A stretch of 64,000 nucleotides of DNA, from positions 1,054,001-1,118,000 of the forward strand of contig NZ_AP021872.1 in NCBI RefSeq assembly GCF_014218255.1, written 5' to 3'. The notes below the pieces were generated by a model. It saw nothing but the letters and a program-made list of their open reading frames with translations. It searched no databases and was not told where the DNA came from. Position numbers and translations under genes: made by a program. Shown here piece by piece: positions 9,863-19,350 of this stretch (positions within the stretch are counted from its first letter, which is position 1; each line of letters starts with the position of its first letter). The stretch is from Mycoavidus sp. B2-EB. Its GTDB lineage: Bacteria; Pseudomonadota; Gammaproteobacteria; Burkholderiales; Burkholderiaceae.

Positions 9863-10924
9863 ATGACTTATGAAGCCATGTCCCCCGCTAATGCCCCGAC
9901 TCCATTACAAACTATTGCCACTGCAGTGGCAATAGCAGGCAAGATGGGGGTTCCAGCACATATTGCACTGGCAAATAGCGGGGTGACTCTGGAGGATTTA
10001 CAAACTCCGGAAAAGATGAGAATGGTCACACACGCGCATGAGCTTACTGTATTTAGCAATATATTTACTGCTTGTGGTGACACATCAATTGGTCTACGCA
10101 TTGGGCAAGCACTAGACATCTATGCTTACGGCATTCTCGGAGCTGCGATGCTAACCGCGCCAACTTTAGGTGAAGCATTGCAATGCTTATTAGATTTTCC
10201 GCTATTGCAAGTTAGTTACTTTAAACAAAGTCTTAGAATAGACGGTACGATGGCGATAACGACTGCTAGCGGCTATCACTATCGTCCAGATTTGACAGTA
10301 ATCAATACAGATATGTGCCTGGCCTCATGGTACATGCAAATAAGCGGTGTTTTAGGCAAGCCATTAGATGTTAAACGACTCTCTTTGGTGTATAAAGAGC
10401 GCCCTACACATGAACCCTTTTATTTTAAGGTATTTGGTTGCAATGCCGACTTCAACTCCCTAGAAAACGCAATGTATTTTCCGGCCGAACTGCTCGCAGC
10501 GCCATTGCCCCGTTCTAACCCCATCCAATATCATATGATGCGTGGATATTGTGAGCACATACACCGGGAATGGGCCGCCCAGCAGATTCATGATGTAACG
10601 ACGCAAATATTATTGTTATTACGCTCTAGCCTGCATCGCTACGGTTCTTTAAATGCTGCCGCTCAGGCATTGTATATGTCGCCTAAAACGCTCAGTCGGC
10701 GCCTCAGAGATGTTAATAGCTCGTTTCAAAATCTGTTGGACCATGCTCGACACGATTTAGCTCTAGAATGCCTAGCGCATAGTACGCTGTCGGTGGGCGA
10801 AATTGCACAAGAACTCGGCTACGCTGAAACAACTTGCTTCAGGCGGGCATTCTTGCGTTGGACTGGCCAATCTCCAGTCTACTATAGAGAACTACTAAGA
10901 AAAGAAAAATCGCATAAATCCTAA
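9863..10924 (+). CDS. AraC-family transcriptional regulator
   Basis: A probable DNA-binding activator. The N-terminal two-thirds resemble the arabinose-binding-like domain of the OruR/ArgR-type AraC subgroup (GLRIGQALDIYAYGILGAAM). The C-terminal 90 residues hold two helix-turn-helix units: LNAAAQALYMSPKTLSRRL, then SVGEIAQELGYAETTCFRRAF, ending in WTGQSPVYYR. The open frame continues upstream to 9677, but those 62 residues look unlike the family. I prefer the ATG at 9863 or 9878, where the family-typical PLQTIATAVAIAGKMGVPAHIALANSGV segment begins. It lies 370 bases before potBCD in the same direction and could regulate it, but this is position only. Confidence 0.85.
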   Translation: MTYEAMSPANAPTPLQTIATAVAIAGKMGVPAHIALANSGVTLEDLQTPEKMRMVTHAHELTVFSNIFTACGDTSIGLRIGQALDIYAYGILGAAMLTAPTLGEALQCLLDFPLLQVSYFKQSLRIDGTMAITTASGYHYRPDLTVINTDMCLASWYMQISGVLGKPLDVKRLSLVYKERPTHEPFYFKVFGCNADFNSLENAMYFPAELLAAPLPRSNPIQYHMMRGYCEHIHREWAAQQIHDVTTQILLLLRSSLHRYGSLNAAAQALYMSPKTLSRRLRDVNSSFQNLLDHARHDLALECLAHSTLSVGEIAQELGYAETTCFRRAFLRWTGQSPVYYRELLRKEKSHKS

Positions 10925-11296
10925 AGATAGTAATAGAGTAGCTATATGAAAGCTTTGGAGTTTCCCCGCTCTCAATTAATAGTGATATATTACGATTGAC
11001 GCGTCATGAAGACTAAGCCGACCTATTTTTTAGAGAGTTCTCTGGCGGAAACAGGGAGTTGTTTAACAAAATCCTTATAGGTGGATATTCACCATCTTGC
11101 CAACCCAATAAAAATATAGCGGCCATCTAAAGGATGATTATTTATTCGGAGACAGATATAGTTACCGCATAGACTATAAAAATAAATCATTAATATCAAG
11201 TACACGTGTAAAAATATAGCTATTACAGGCACCTCATTATCTATTGATGAAAATATGCACTTAGATCCTATCTCATGTTTTCTGGATATTTAAGAA
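10925..11296. other. 372-bp gap before potB, no gene recognised
   Basis: An AT-rich gap where an ATPase gene (potA) would be expected from the layout of the second pot operon. A short stretch near 11145-11160 (TTTATTCGGAGACA) resembles the potA sequence encoding the EFIGDINF region, with one extra base. The surroundings do not align convincingly by eye, so I do not annotate a potA relic here. The gap presumably contains the promoter of the first pot operon. Confidence 0.35.
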
Positions 11297-12205
11297 ATGA
11301 ATATTTGGTCCTCATTAACGATTAACCGTCGACGACAAATATTACTGAGTCCGGCAATACTGTTTTTATTAGGCGGAATAGTATTTCCAATGCTAATAGT
11401 AGCAATTGTTTCTATATCAAGAACCGCTGATTATGGAGATATTTTATGGGGAAAACTCTCAGCAAATGCCTATATACAATTTCTATTTGAACAAGATTTA
11501 GATGAGAGAAAAATATTTAATTTAGATTATATATTTGTTTTCTTACGCTCGCTTAAACTTGCATTACTAACCACGTTTGGTTGTCTCATTTTGGGCTTTC
11601 CTACCGCCCTCTTTATAGCGTTACAGCCTGTACGCCGCCGCAATACATTGCTGATTCTAGTAAGTATTCCATTTTGGGCTAATTTATTGGTACGTCTCTA
11701 TGCTTGGATTATTCTACTCCGAGATGGCGGAGGTATTGAGCAATTTCTACACTGGCTTCACCTCAAAAAAGATGAGCTAGGATTGATGTATACCAGCACA
11801 GCAACAGCAATTGGCCTGCTTTATGCCTTCATACCATTCATGATTTTGCCAATTTATGCTAGTTTAGAAAAAATAGATTGGCGTTTAGTAGATGCTGCCT
11901 GCGATTTGGGAGCAAATCGGTGGCAAGCGTTGCGGCGCATCATTACGCCACTGGCTTTACCAGGAATAATTTCAGGTTGCACGTTAGTTTTTGTGCCCAC
12001 TTTAGGAGTATATGTCATTCCAGATATCTTAGGCGGCAGCAAATCCCTAATGATTGGTAATTTAATTCACTTACAATATACTAGTGCGCACAATTGGCCG
12101 TTTGGCGCAGCACTAAGTTTTGTTTTATTGGGATTGACGCTATTAGGTATGCTAATGTGCCGATTTTGCTCCAAAAGGACTGGAAAAATGTATGAATGCG
12201 TTTAA
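11297..12205 (+). CDS. potB: Polyamine-type ABC transporter permease PotB, copy 1
   Basis: An inner-membrane permease of the spermidine/putrescine (PotB/PotH) class. The 302 residues contain about six hydrophobic segments. The first is near residues 15-40 (LLSPAILFLLGGIVFPML), and the cytoplasmic EAA loop, where the ATPase docks, reads VDAACDLGANRWQALRRIITPLALPG near residues 195-225. It resembles copy 2 (16430-17338) along its whole length. Its stop overlaps potC by 14 bases. No potA accompanies this operon, so an ATPase from elsewhere, such as the PotA 3 kb downstream, would have to energise it. The substrate is not proven. Confidence 0.92.
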   Translation: MNIWSSLTINRRRQILLSPAILFLLGGIVFPMLIVAIVSISRTADYGDILWGKLSANAYIQFLFEQDLDERKIFNLDYIFVFLRSLKLALLTTFGCLILGFPTALFIALQPVRRRNTLLILVSIPFWANLLVRLYAWIILLRDGGGIEQFLHWLHLKKDELGLMYTSTATAIGLLYAFIPFMILPIYASLEKIDWRLVDAACDLGANRWQALRRIITPLALPGIISGCTLVFVPTLGVYVIPDILGGSKSLMIGNLIHLQYTSAHNWPFGAALSFVLLGLTLLGMLMCRFCSKRTGKMYECV

Positions 12206-12980
12206 ATTACATTCTTTCCCTGGAATTCGGCCTATCGCTGTTCTGATTTTTTCATTCTTGTATATCCCAATTATCGTACTCGTGTTATTGAGTTTCAATC
12301 AAGGAGAGCTAACAACAGTTTGGCAAGGACTTGGTTTGAATGGATATATAGAAATTTGGCAAGATCCTTACATTATCCAGGCCGCCAAAAATTCATTTAT
12401 CGTAGCGTTAATCGCTACGTTAGTTGCAACACCATCAGCCACGCTTGCTGCGCTCGCCTTATGGCAGCGCCAATCCGATGACAGATCAATTATTGCAAGC
12501 TTGATTGGCCTGCCGCTGTTGATTCCTGGAATTGTGGTTGCGGTAGCAACACTTATGCTTTTTTCTTTTATTGGCTTAAAGTTAAGTCTATTCACCGTAA
12601 TTATTGCGCACTCCACTTTCTGCATCCCATTCGCATATTTTCCAATTAAAACACGATTATCTAAAATTCACTTTAATTTAGTCGACGCGGCGACTGATCT
12701 TTATGCTAATTCTTGGCAAGCTTTCTGGCACATTACTTGGCCTCAATTATTGCCTGGCATAATAGCTGGAGCACTATTATCATTCATTACGTCAATGGAT
12801 GACTTTATTATTACTTATTTCGTTTCAGGCCCTGGTTCAGCAACCCTTCCTGTTTATATTTTTGGAGCCATCAAGCGAGGTATCTCTCCCAAAATTAATG
12901 CAGTTTCAACACTCATTCTAGGAATATCGATACTGTTTGTCACAGTATCTTATTTTACTGGCCGACAAGCACAAAGATAG
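12192..12980 (+). CDS. potC: Polyamine-type ABC transporter permease PotC, copy 1
   Basis: The second permease subunit of the first pot operon, of the PotC/PotI class. The 262 residues carry six predicted membrane segments, beginning IAVLIFSFLYIPIIVLVLLS, and an EAA loop VDAATDLYANSWQAFWHITWPQLLPG. The SMDDFIITYFVSGPGSATLP stretch before the last segments is a hallmark of the family. The start codon lies inside the potB end (14-base overlap), implying coupling. It is closely similar to copy 2 at 17335-18123. Confidence 0.92.
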   Translation: MNAFKLHSFPGIRPIAVLIFSFLYIPIIVLVLLSFNQGELTTVWQGLGLNGYIEIWQDPYIIQAAKNSFIVALIATLVATPSATLAALALWQRQSDDRSIIASLIGLPLLIPGIVVAVATLMLFSFIGLKLSLFTVIIAHSTFCIPFAYFPIKTRLSKIHFNLVDAATDLYANSWQAFWHITWPQLLPGIIAGALLSFITSMDDFIITYFVSGPGSATLPVYIFGAIKRGISPKINAVSTLILGISILFVTVSYFTGRQAQR

Positions 12981-13004
12981 TATATTTTCGGAGATCCTTC
13001 AAAA

Positions 13005-14048
13005 ATGAAAGAGCCAAAAAAAATTTTAATCTGTATCTTACTCTGCCTGTATAGTGTGGCAAATGCAAAAGGCACACTCCATTTTGCTAGTGCCCAAAAT
13101 TATTATCCACCTGAGTTATTGCAAAAATTCGAGAAAGAAACAAAAATCAAAACAACATTTGACACTTATGATAGCGACACTACCTTGTCCACCAAACTTA
13201 AAGCAGGTGGTGCTATATATGATGTTGTAATTATTAATCAAGCTCATGTGCCGATTTTAGTTAAAAGCCGCTCCCTTAGAAAATTAGAGAAAGAAAAACT
13301 ACCGAATATTCAAAATATCAAACCTGAATACCTCTCCCCGTTATTTGATCCAGCGCGGGAGTACACAATGCCTTATACTGTGATTTTAACTAGCTTCGCT
13401 TATGATTCTGCTCGAGTTCCTGGAGGCAAATTAGAGGATAGTTGGAAAGCCTACTTTAAACCAGGCGAAGCGCTACGAGGCAAGATCGCCAATTTGAATG
13501 AGCCTGATGAAATATATGTAGCGGCTTCTTGGTATCTTGATTTAGATGAGTGTTCCGAAGATGCAAAAGATGCAAAAGAAGTTCTGAATTTACTGCGTAA
13601 TCAGAAACAATATGTAAAAACCTATAGCAATGAAGGTACAACTGCTCGTATGGTAAATCGAGAGATCATCATGCAACAAGTATGGAGTGGCGTTGCTGTA
13701 AGAATAAAACCTAAATTAGCCACAGTTGTATTTGCCTACCCCAAAGAAGGAGTCAGTCTCTCGTTGGATAGTTTTGTTGTGCCAGAAAAAGCCCAAAATA
13801 CAGATGAGGCTCATCGATTTATTAATTGGATGCTACAGCCGGAGAACATAGCTCAAGTTTCGAACAAATACAAATATAATAATGCAATTATCGGCTCTGA
13901 AAGATTTATGGATCCCGAATTAATCAATAATCCAGCATTCACCCCCCCTAATGAATTTCGCAATCGGATTAGACCATATAAACTTTGCTCACCTAAAGCA
14001 TTAGCCTTACGCAACAAAGTCTGGGCGAAATTAAAAATGAATAACTAA
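13005..14048 (+). CDS. potD: Periplasmic polyamine-type binding protein PotD, copy 1
   Basis: The solute-binding protein of the first pot operon. Residues 1-22 form a signal peptide (positive start, ILICILLCLYSVANA, cleavage near A-K-G). The mature 325 residues follow the PotD/PotF pattern: YYPPELLQKFEKET, YDSDTTLSTKL, AYPKEGVSLSLDSFVVP, and AHRFINWMLQPENIAQVSNK near the C-terminus. In PotD/PotF the early N-W-x-x-Y segment supplies an aromatic polyamine contact. Here it reads SAQNYYPPE, without the tryptophan, unlike copy 3 (SWPDYYPPE). The ligand may therefore differ. Confidence 0.9.
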   Translation: MKEPKKILICILLCLYSVANAKGTLHFASAQNYYPPELLQKFEKETKIKTTFDTYDSDTTLSTKLKAGGAIYDVVIINQAHVPILVKSRSLRKLEKEKLPNIQNIKPEYLSPLFDPAREYTMPYTVILTSFAYDSARVPGGKLEDSWKAYFKPGEALRGKIANLNEPDEIYVAASWYLDLDECSEDAKDAKEVLNLLRNQKQYVKTYSNEGTTARMVNREIIMQQVWSGVAVRIKPKLATVVFAYPKEGVSLSLDSFVVPEKAQNTDEAHRFINWMLQPENIAQVSNKYKYNNAIIGSERFMDPELINNPAFTPPNEFRNRIRPYKLCSPKALALRNKVWAKLKMNN

Positions 14049-14079
14049 GAAGTATCTGATTTAACAAAGGATTTTTAAT

Positions 14080-14751
14080 ATGGAACTTTGGCTTGATACA
14101 CTTAATCTAGATCTTATAAAAGAAGCTAGCCATTTAGGCATTTTAACGGGGGTCACGACAAATCCATCCATATTAAGCCAAACAGATGCTCTACCAGAAA
14201 CAACAATCAAACGCCTTTTAGATATACAGCCAGGTTATGTTGCTGCTCAAGTTGTAGCTACTGAACTTGATGGAATAATGACGCAAGCCAGAAAATTAGC
14301 CAAATTAGATAAACGCGTGATTATCAAGATTCCGGCGCATAGCCATGGATTCAGGGCGATGGGATTGCTTAAAAAAGAAGATATCTCAACCCTGGCTACA
14401 ACAATTTTTGAACCAAGACAAATATTATTTTCCGCAATTGCGGGAGCAAAATACGCTGCGCCTTATTATGGCAGAATAGAAAAAATTGAAGGGAATGCTG
14501 ATTCTGTACTAATGGCCATGCAAGATATTGTCCATAAACAGAATTTCCCTCTGAAAATTCTAGCCGCTGCGATCTATTCACCCACTCAGCTCTTAAATTG
14601 TGCGCAAGCTGGAGTTGCGGCTGCAACAGTCTCTGAGAAAGTTTACAATATGTTATTTGAATCAAGCAAAGCAATAGATCAAGCGTTAGAAGAATTTGAA
14701 AATGCTTGGCAAGCAAACGCACAGTGTCAGAGTTCAAAATTGTTTTCTTGA
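14080..14751 (+). CDS. Transaldolase / fructose-6-phosphate aldolase-like protein
   Basis: A short (223-residue) transaldolase of the FSA/TalC class. The start ELWLDTLNLDLIKEA leads to GILTGVTTNPSIL, the strand with the lysine reads RVIIKIPAHSHG, and AGAKYAAPYYGRI matches the family's AGA-x-Y-x-AP-x-x-x-RI. Members cleave or form fructose 6-phosphate or transfer dihydroxyacetone units; which reaction applies here cannot be told. It sits 31 bases after potD copy 1 with its own spacing and may be co-transcribed, although a metabolic link to polyamine uptake is not obvious. The Schiff-base lysine K of KIP is present. Confidence 0.85.
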   Translation: MELWLDTLNLDLIKEASHLGILTGVTTNPSILSQTDALPETTIKRLLDIQPGYVAAQVVATELDGIMTQARKLAKLDKRVIIKIPAHSHGFRAMGLLKKEDISTLATTIFEPRQILFSAIAGAKYAAPYYGRIEKIEGNADSVLMAMQDIVHKQNFPLKILAAAIYSPTQLLNCAQAGVAAATVSEKVYNMLFESSKAIDQALEEFENAWQANAQCQSSKLFS

Positions 14752-15299
14752 TCTCTCTTCTTTTTGACTGGTCGAGTAGCCCTGCGGGGTGACTGTCTCC
14801 AGTCACCCCGCCCCCAGTTTCCACAGATCGTGCAAACGCCGAGAGAAACTTTAATTCTCTGGTGTCGCCTGCTTGACCGTTTTATCCTAAAGGCGAGCGG
14901 GATTGTCCTCTGATTGTGCTAGAACGTGTGCATCGGTTGTGTTTTGTCCAACAATGATATGTCTTGGCAACGCTCAGTTCTACCAAGAATACCGACGGCA
15001 AGCGTGCATCAGAAATGCATCGCGCAGATTACAGGCTCAATCCCTCTAAATGAGAGGGCAGAGGGAAAATACAGACCTTTGGTACAAAAAATTGCGCTCA
15101 ATTCTAGTTATAAAGAAAACCGATCACATTTTGTCCAAAATTACCGCCTAAATGTCTATTTATGATTCCCTTTCCTTAACCATCATTTGCTAGCATTTGT
15201 TCCAATCTTTTAAATGCCTAGTTTAGAGTGAGCGTATCGGTAGAAATTTTTACTAAGAATTTAATTTTCCTAATAAATATTTTGAATGTTTTGAATAAT
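14752..15299. other. Gap of about 550 bp between the two pot operons
   Basis: Contains no gene I can support. It starts with a perfect 10-bp inverted repeat (listed separately), followed by a stretch of higher GC than the pot genes (about 14780-15080) that looks like the end of a foreign element, although I could not name it. A small open frame at 14926-15165 encodes no recognisable protein. The final AT-rich 130 bases precede potA and presumably contain its promoter. Confidence 0.4.
14786..14809. repeat. Perfect 10-bp inverted repeat (hairpin)
   Basis: GGGGTGACTG, the loop TCTC and CAGTCACCCC form a perfect 10-bp stem 35 bases after the stop codon of the transaldolase-like gene. No T-run follows on either strand, so a standard intrinsic terminator is not indicated. 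It may be a transcript-end stabiliser or the edge of a lost mobile element. Confidence 0.6.
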
Positions 15300-16433
15300 A
15301 TGAGACAGGTAATGCAAATTAAATGGCCCCAGGCTTCAGAAGAAACCGCTTTAAAAGAAAAGGAGTCTACCTCGCGTGCCGCCGAGTCCCTTTGCCTTGC
15401 CATCAATGGCTTAAGTTTCTCATATTCCGAACAAACCGATGTTAAGGTACTCGATGATGTTTCATTAAAAATATACGAGAACGAATTTTTTACTCTACTC
15501 GGGCCTTCTGGTTGCGGCAAAACGACTTTACTACGTCTTATTGCTGGTTTCCAACAACAAACCGCTGGCGAAATTTTGCTCGGCAATCACTCTTTAACCA
15601 ATAAACCCCCGTTCCAACGCCCAATCAATACAGTTTTTCAAAACTACGCTTTATTTCCACACATGACCGTCGCACAGAATGTAGCCTTCGGCCTAGAGAT
15701 GAAAAAATTCTCTGCGGAAACAATTAAGACAACAGTAAGCCATATGTTGTCGTTGACACAACTGGAAAACGAAGCGCACCGCTATCCTCGAGAATTGTCC
15801 GGTGGACAACAACAACGAGTTGCACTAGCAAGAGCTCTAGCCTCGCGGCCAAAATTATTATTACTTGATGAACCACTCTCTGCGCTTGATTTAAAACTGC
15901 GGAAAGAAATGCAAAGAGAGCTTAAGCGCTTACAACATGAAACGGGGACTACTTTCTTGTTTGTCACTCATAATCAAGACGAAGCACTTTCCATGTCTGA
16001 TCGTATCGGAGTGATGATAGATGGGCAAATCCAACAGATCGGGACCCCGGAGGAAATATATAACCGCCCTTTCAATCGCTGCGTCGCTGAATTTATTGGA
16101 GACATCAATTTTCTAGAGGGCGTTGCAGAACGAAATTCTATTATCCTTACTGGCGGACAATCACTGCCAATTCAATCAGATAACGATGGATTCATTACTC
16201 TCTCCTTTCGTCCTGAGCATGCAAAATTGAATCGACACTCCGGCCTGTTGTTTGGTCACCTCAAGGATATTACTTATTTTGGCACAAGTACGATCTACTA
16301 TGTAGATTGCGAAGGGCAACCATTAGTTCAGGTTCGGTCGCAAAATAAAGCAGAAGAATACACACCATTTACGATCGGTGAAGGAATCTATGTGCAAATT
16401 CCCCAACATGCTTTCCGAGTACTGGCGTCATGA
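15300..16433 (+). CDS. potA: Polyamine-type ABC transporter ATP-binding protein PotA
   Basis: The ATPase of the pot transporter, working at the inner face of the membrane with PotB and PotC. Counting from this ATG (377 residues), Walker [10 protein letters not shown] falls at about 68-76. The Q-loop region [15 protein letters not shown], signature [16 protein letters not shown], Walker [13 protein letters not shown] and switch histidine [13 protein letters not shown] follow, with a TOBE-like domain after residue 270. An upstream GTG at 15228 would add 24 poorly conserved residues; I judge the ATG at 15300 (or 15312) more likely. It overlaps potB copy 2 by 4 bases. It is the only intact potA in the window and could serve both operons. 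Confidence 0.93.
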   Translation: MRQVMQIKWPQASEETALKEKESTSRAAESLCLAINGLSFSYSEQTDVKVLDDVSLKIYENEFFTLLGPSGCGKTTLLRLIAGFQQQTAGEILLGNHSLTNKPPFQRPINTVFQNYALFPHMTVAQNVAFGLEMKKFSAETIKTTVSHMLSLTQLENEAHRYPRELSGGQQQRVALARALASRPKLLLLDEPLSALDLKLRKEMQRELKRLQHETGTTFLFVTHNQDEALSMSDRIGVMIDGQIQQIGTPEEIYNRPFNRCVAEFIGDINFLEGVAERNSIILTGGQSLPIQSDNDGFITLSFRPEHAKLNRHSGLLFGHLKDITYFGTSTIYYVDCEGQPLVQVRSQNKAEEYTPFTIGEGIYVQIPQHAFRVLAS

Positions 16434-17338
16434 TGAATTTTTGGGCTAATTTAAATCTACCTCGGCGGCGGCTCTTGCTGCTTAGCCCAGTCCTATTGCT
16501 GCTCTTAGGCGGCATGGTATTGCCGATGGTTATCATGGCCATCGCATCATTTTCAGGTGCTGCAGATTATGGCGGCGTATTGTGGGGGAAATTCTCGGCA
16601 GCCGCTTATGCCCAATTCTTATTTGAACAAAACTTTAGTGACCAATTGGTTTTCAATTCAGATTATCTGTTGATTTTTTTCCGTTCATTCCAGCTTTCAC
16701 TACTCACCACCTTAGGCTGCTTACTTTTGGGTTTTCCCACGGCACTTTTCATCGCCTCACGGCCCGTTCAGTACCGCAATATATTATTAATTTTAGTAAG
16801 CATTCCATTTTGGACAAATCTTCTGGTACGCATTTACGCGTGGATCGCGCTGCTACGCGACGGCGGTATTATTGAACAATTGTTACGCCATCTCCGCATC
16901 ATAAAAGCCCCTTCTCTTGGCTTAATGTATACCAATACAGCGACAGAGATCGGTTTGCTTTACGCCTTTTTGCCATTTATGGTGCTACCCATCTATGCGA
17001 GCTTAGCCAGGCTAGACTGGCGTTTAGTCGATGCAGCTCACGATTTGGGGGCAAATGGCTGGCAGGTATTACGCCGGATTATTATGCCGCTCGCTCTACC
17101 GGGAATTATTGCAGGTTGTACGCTGGTCTTTGTTCCTGCCTTAGGCATGTATATCATTCCTAACCTTTTAGGCGGAAGCAAATTTTTAATGATCGGCAAC
17201 TTGGTTCACTTACAGTTTACTAATGCACACAATTGGCCCTTTGGCGCTGCCATTAGTTTTGTTTTGCTGGGATTAGCTATATTAGGAGTGCTAATGCGCA
17301 AAGTACATTCTATAAAAACTGGGGAGCATGCCTCGTGA
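16430..17338 (+). CDS. potB: Polyamine-type ABC transporter permease PotB, copy 2
   Basis: The first permease of the complete potABCD operon, 302 residues, six hydrophobic segments. The EAA loop reads [18 protein letters not shown], and the same stretch [21 protein letters not shown] precedes it as in copy 1. Its start overlaps the potA stop (ATGATG context), and its TGA stop overlaps the GTG of potC, so potA-potB-potC form a tightly coupled unit. The protein resembles copy 1 throughout, indicating a duplication within this lineage. Confidence 0.93.
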   Translation: MMNFWANLNLPRRRLLLLSPVLLLLLGGMVLPMVIMAIASFSGAADYGGVLWGKFSAAAYAQFLFEQNFSDQLVFNSDYLLIFFRSFQLSLLTTLGCLLLGFPTALFIASRPVQYRNILLILVSIPFWTNLLVRIYAWIALLRDGGIIEQLLRHLRIIKAPSLGLMYTNTATEIGLLYAFLPFMVLPIYASLARLDWRLVDAAHDLGANGWQVLRRIIMPLALPGIIAGCTLVFVPALGMYIIPNLLGGSKFLMIGNLVHLQFTNAHNWPFGAAISFVLLGLAILGVLMRKVHSIKTGEHAS

Positions 17339-18123
17339 ACACACTTAAATCGCGCACCTTTCCTGGAGTTCAAGCAACTGCTATTTTTGCCTTTTTATTT
17401 TTATATACGCCAATCATCGTACTTGTATTTTTAAGTTTTAATCAAAGTGATCTAACCGCCATTTGGCAAGGTTTTAGCTTGAATGGATATGTAGAAATTT
17501 GGCAAGATCCTTACCTCCTCCGCGCCGCCCAAAATTCATTAATCGTAGCCTCAAGCGCTATGTTGGTTTCAACGTTAGCGGCAACGCTCGCGGCACTTGC
17601 ACTACGGGGGCATGATTTTATCGGTAAATCAATCATAACTACATTAATTGGCTTACCGTTGCTTGCGCCAGGGATTGTGATTGCGGTGGCCGCTTTAATG
17701 TTTTTTTCTTTCACTGGCTTAGAGCCTAGTCTGATAACCGTCATTGTCACGCATATCGTTTTTTGCATCCCATTTGCTTATTTGCCGATTCAAGCGCGTT
17801 TATCCAGAGCAGACCCTCATTTGATAGACGCAGCGAAAGATCTTTATGCCAATCCTTGGCGAGTCTTTTGGCGCGTTACTTGGCCACAACTAATGCCTGG
17901 TGTGACAGCTGGGGCCTTACTTGCATTCATTACTTCAATGGATGATTTTATTATCACTTATTTTGTTGCTGGACCCGGCGCAACAACTTTACCCATTTAC
18001 ATTTTCGAGACTATTGGGCGCAGTATCTCACCCAAAATTAACGCTGTTTCAACCCTCATTTTGGGTATATCTGTACTATTTATTGCATTGGCTTATTTTA
18101 TCGGGCGGCAAAAACAGAAGTAA
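17335..18123 (+). CDS. potC: Polyamine-type ABC transporter permease PotC, copy 2
   Basis: The second permease of the complete operon, 262 residues, starting at a GTG that overlaps the potB stop (GTGA). Six membrane segments are visible, with EAA loop IDAAKDLYANPWRVFWRVTW and the family stretch SMDDFIITYFVAGPGATTLP. It closely matches copy 1. Its 3' third is also the source of, or sister to, the potC relic at 23672-24003. Confidence 0.93.
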   Translation: MNTLKSRTFPGVQATAIFAFLFLYTPIIVLVFLSFNQSDLTAIWQGFSLNGYVEIWQDPYLLRAAQNSLIVASSAMLVSTLAATLAALALRGHDFIGKSIITTLIGLPLLAPGIVIAVAALMFFSFTGLEPSLITVIVTHIVFCIPFAYLPIQARLSRADPHLIDAAKDLYANPWRVFWRVTWPQLMPGVTAGALLAFITSMDDFIITYFVAGPGATTLPIYIFETIGRSISPKINAVSTLILGISVLFIALAYFIGRQKQK

Positions 18124-18141
18124 CGGTTCCCAGGGACTTTT

Positions 18142-19185
18142 ATGAAGTTATTGAAATGTTCTATTGTTGGCATACTAATCTGTTTACATCACATTACAAA
18201 TGCAGCAGGCAAACTACATTTTGCTTGCGCACAGAATTACTACCCGCCGGAGTTGTTACAAAGATTCCAGCAAAAAACAGGAATAGAAATAACGCTCAAC
18301 CCTTATGACAGTGATGGTACTTTGGCTACTAAACTGAACGCGGGCCGACAAATATACGATGTTATCGTCGTCAATGAAGCTTATGTGCCAACATTAATTA
18401 AAAATGGATCTATTAGAAAATTAGACAAGAGAAAACTGACCAATTTAAAAAATATCCAGTCCGAATACCTTTCCCCATCATTTGATCCAAAGCGGAAGTA
18501 CACGATGCCGTATACGGCGATCCTTACTAGCTTTGCCTATAATTCCGCCCGTATCCCAGATGGCAAGCTAGAGGATAGCTGGGGGGCTTTTTTCCATCCA
18601 GATAAAGTATTCTGGGGCAAAATTGCTAACCTGGATGAGCGAGATGATCTGTTTATCGCTGCCTCTTGGTATCTTGGCTTAGATGAATGTTCGGAAAATC
18701 CTAAAGATGCCGAAAAAGTACTACAACTATTACAAAAACAGAAACCATATGTTGTGACCTATAGCAATGACAGGACGACTGCTCGTATGGCAAACGAAGA
18801 AGTCTTCATGCAGCAAGTATGGAATGGTGTTGCTGTACGAGTAAGGTCTAAACTAGCAACGACTGTATTTGTTTATCCTAAAGAAGGGGTTATTCTCTCG
18901 CGGGATAATTTTGCAATACCTGATGCCGCTAAAAATGTGGATGAAGCTCATCGGTTTATTAATTGGATGCTATTACCTGAAAATAGTGCTGTTGTTTCTA
19001 ATAAATACAAATACACGAATGCAATCATAGGAGCAGATAAATTTATAGACCCAGATTTGGCAAATGACCCTGCATTTAACGTTCCAGAAGAATTCCGAGA
19101 CAGGGTTAAACCATTCAAAATTTGTTCGCCTAAAGCATTGGCTTTGCGTAATAAAGTTTGGATTAAGTTAAAGATGAAGAGATAG
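18142..19185 (+). CDS. potD: Periplasmic polyamine-type binding protein PotD, copy 2
   Basis: The binding protein of the potABCD operon. A signal peptide covers about residues 1-23 (CSIVGILICLHHITNAA). The mature part follows the family with YYPPELLQRFQQKTG, NPYDSDGTLATKL, MQQVWNGVAVRV and AHRFINWMLLPENSAVVSNK. The N-terminal ligand segment reads CAQNYYPPE, lacking the tryptophan retained in copy 3. It sits 18 bases after potC with a plausible ribosome binding site (CAGGGA). All four potD copies share the C-terminal CSPKALALRNKVW segment. Confidence 0.91.
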   Translation: MKLLKCSIVGILICLHHITNAAGKLHFACAQNYYPPELLQRFQQKTGIEITLNPYDSDGTLATKLNAGRQIYDVIVVNEAYVPTLIKNGSIRKLDKRKLTNLKNIQSEYLSPSFDPKRKYTMPYTAILTSFAYNSARIPDGKLEDSWGAFFHPDKVFWGKIANLDERDDLFIAASWYLGLDECSENPKDAEKVLQLLQKQKPYVVTYSNDRTTARMANEEVFMQQVWNGVAVRVRSKLATTVFVYPKEGVILSRDNFAIPDAAKNVDEAHRFINWMLLPENSAVVSNKYKYTNAIIGADKFIDPDLANDPAFNVPEEFRDRVKPFKICSPKALALRNKVWIKLKMKR

Positions 19186-19350
19186 ATTTTTATGAAATTA
19201 AATTCCAAAATCATATAGTGAAAATAGCGTCAACTCACTGCGTGACAAACAAAATATATACAACATGAAGAATATAGTCTATCTATACATTTTGAATTCT
19301 AAAGCAGTATTTATTGGCCCAAGTATAACTACTTTGCATTTGTATAAATC

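Noticed and set aside
11130-11200. potA relic before the first pot operon
   Set aside because: Only about 14 bases resemble potA; the flanks do not align convincingly by eye in this AT-rich stretch.
14786-14809. Hairpin as an intrinsic terminator
   Set aside because: No run of T follows the stem on either strand.
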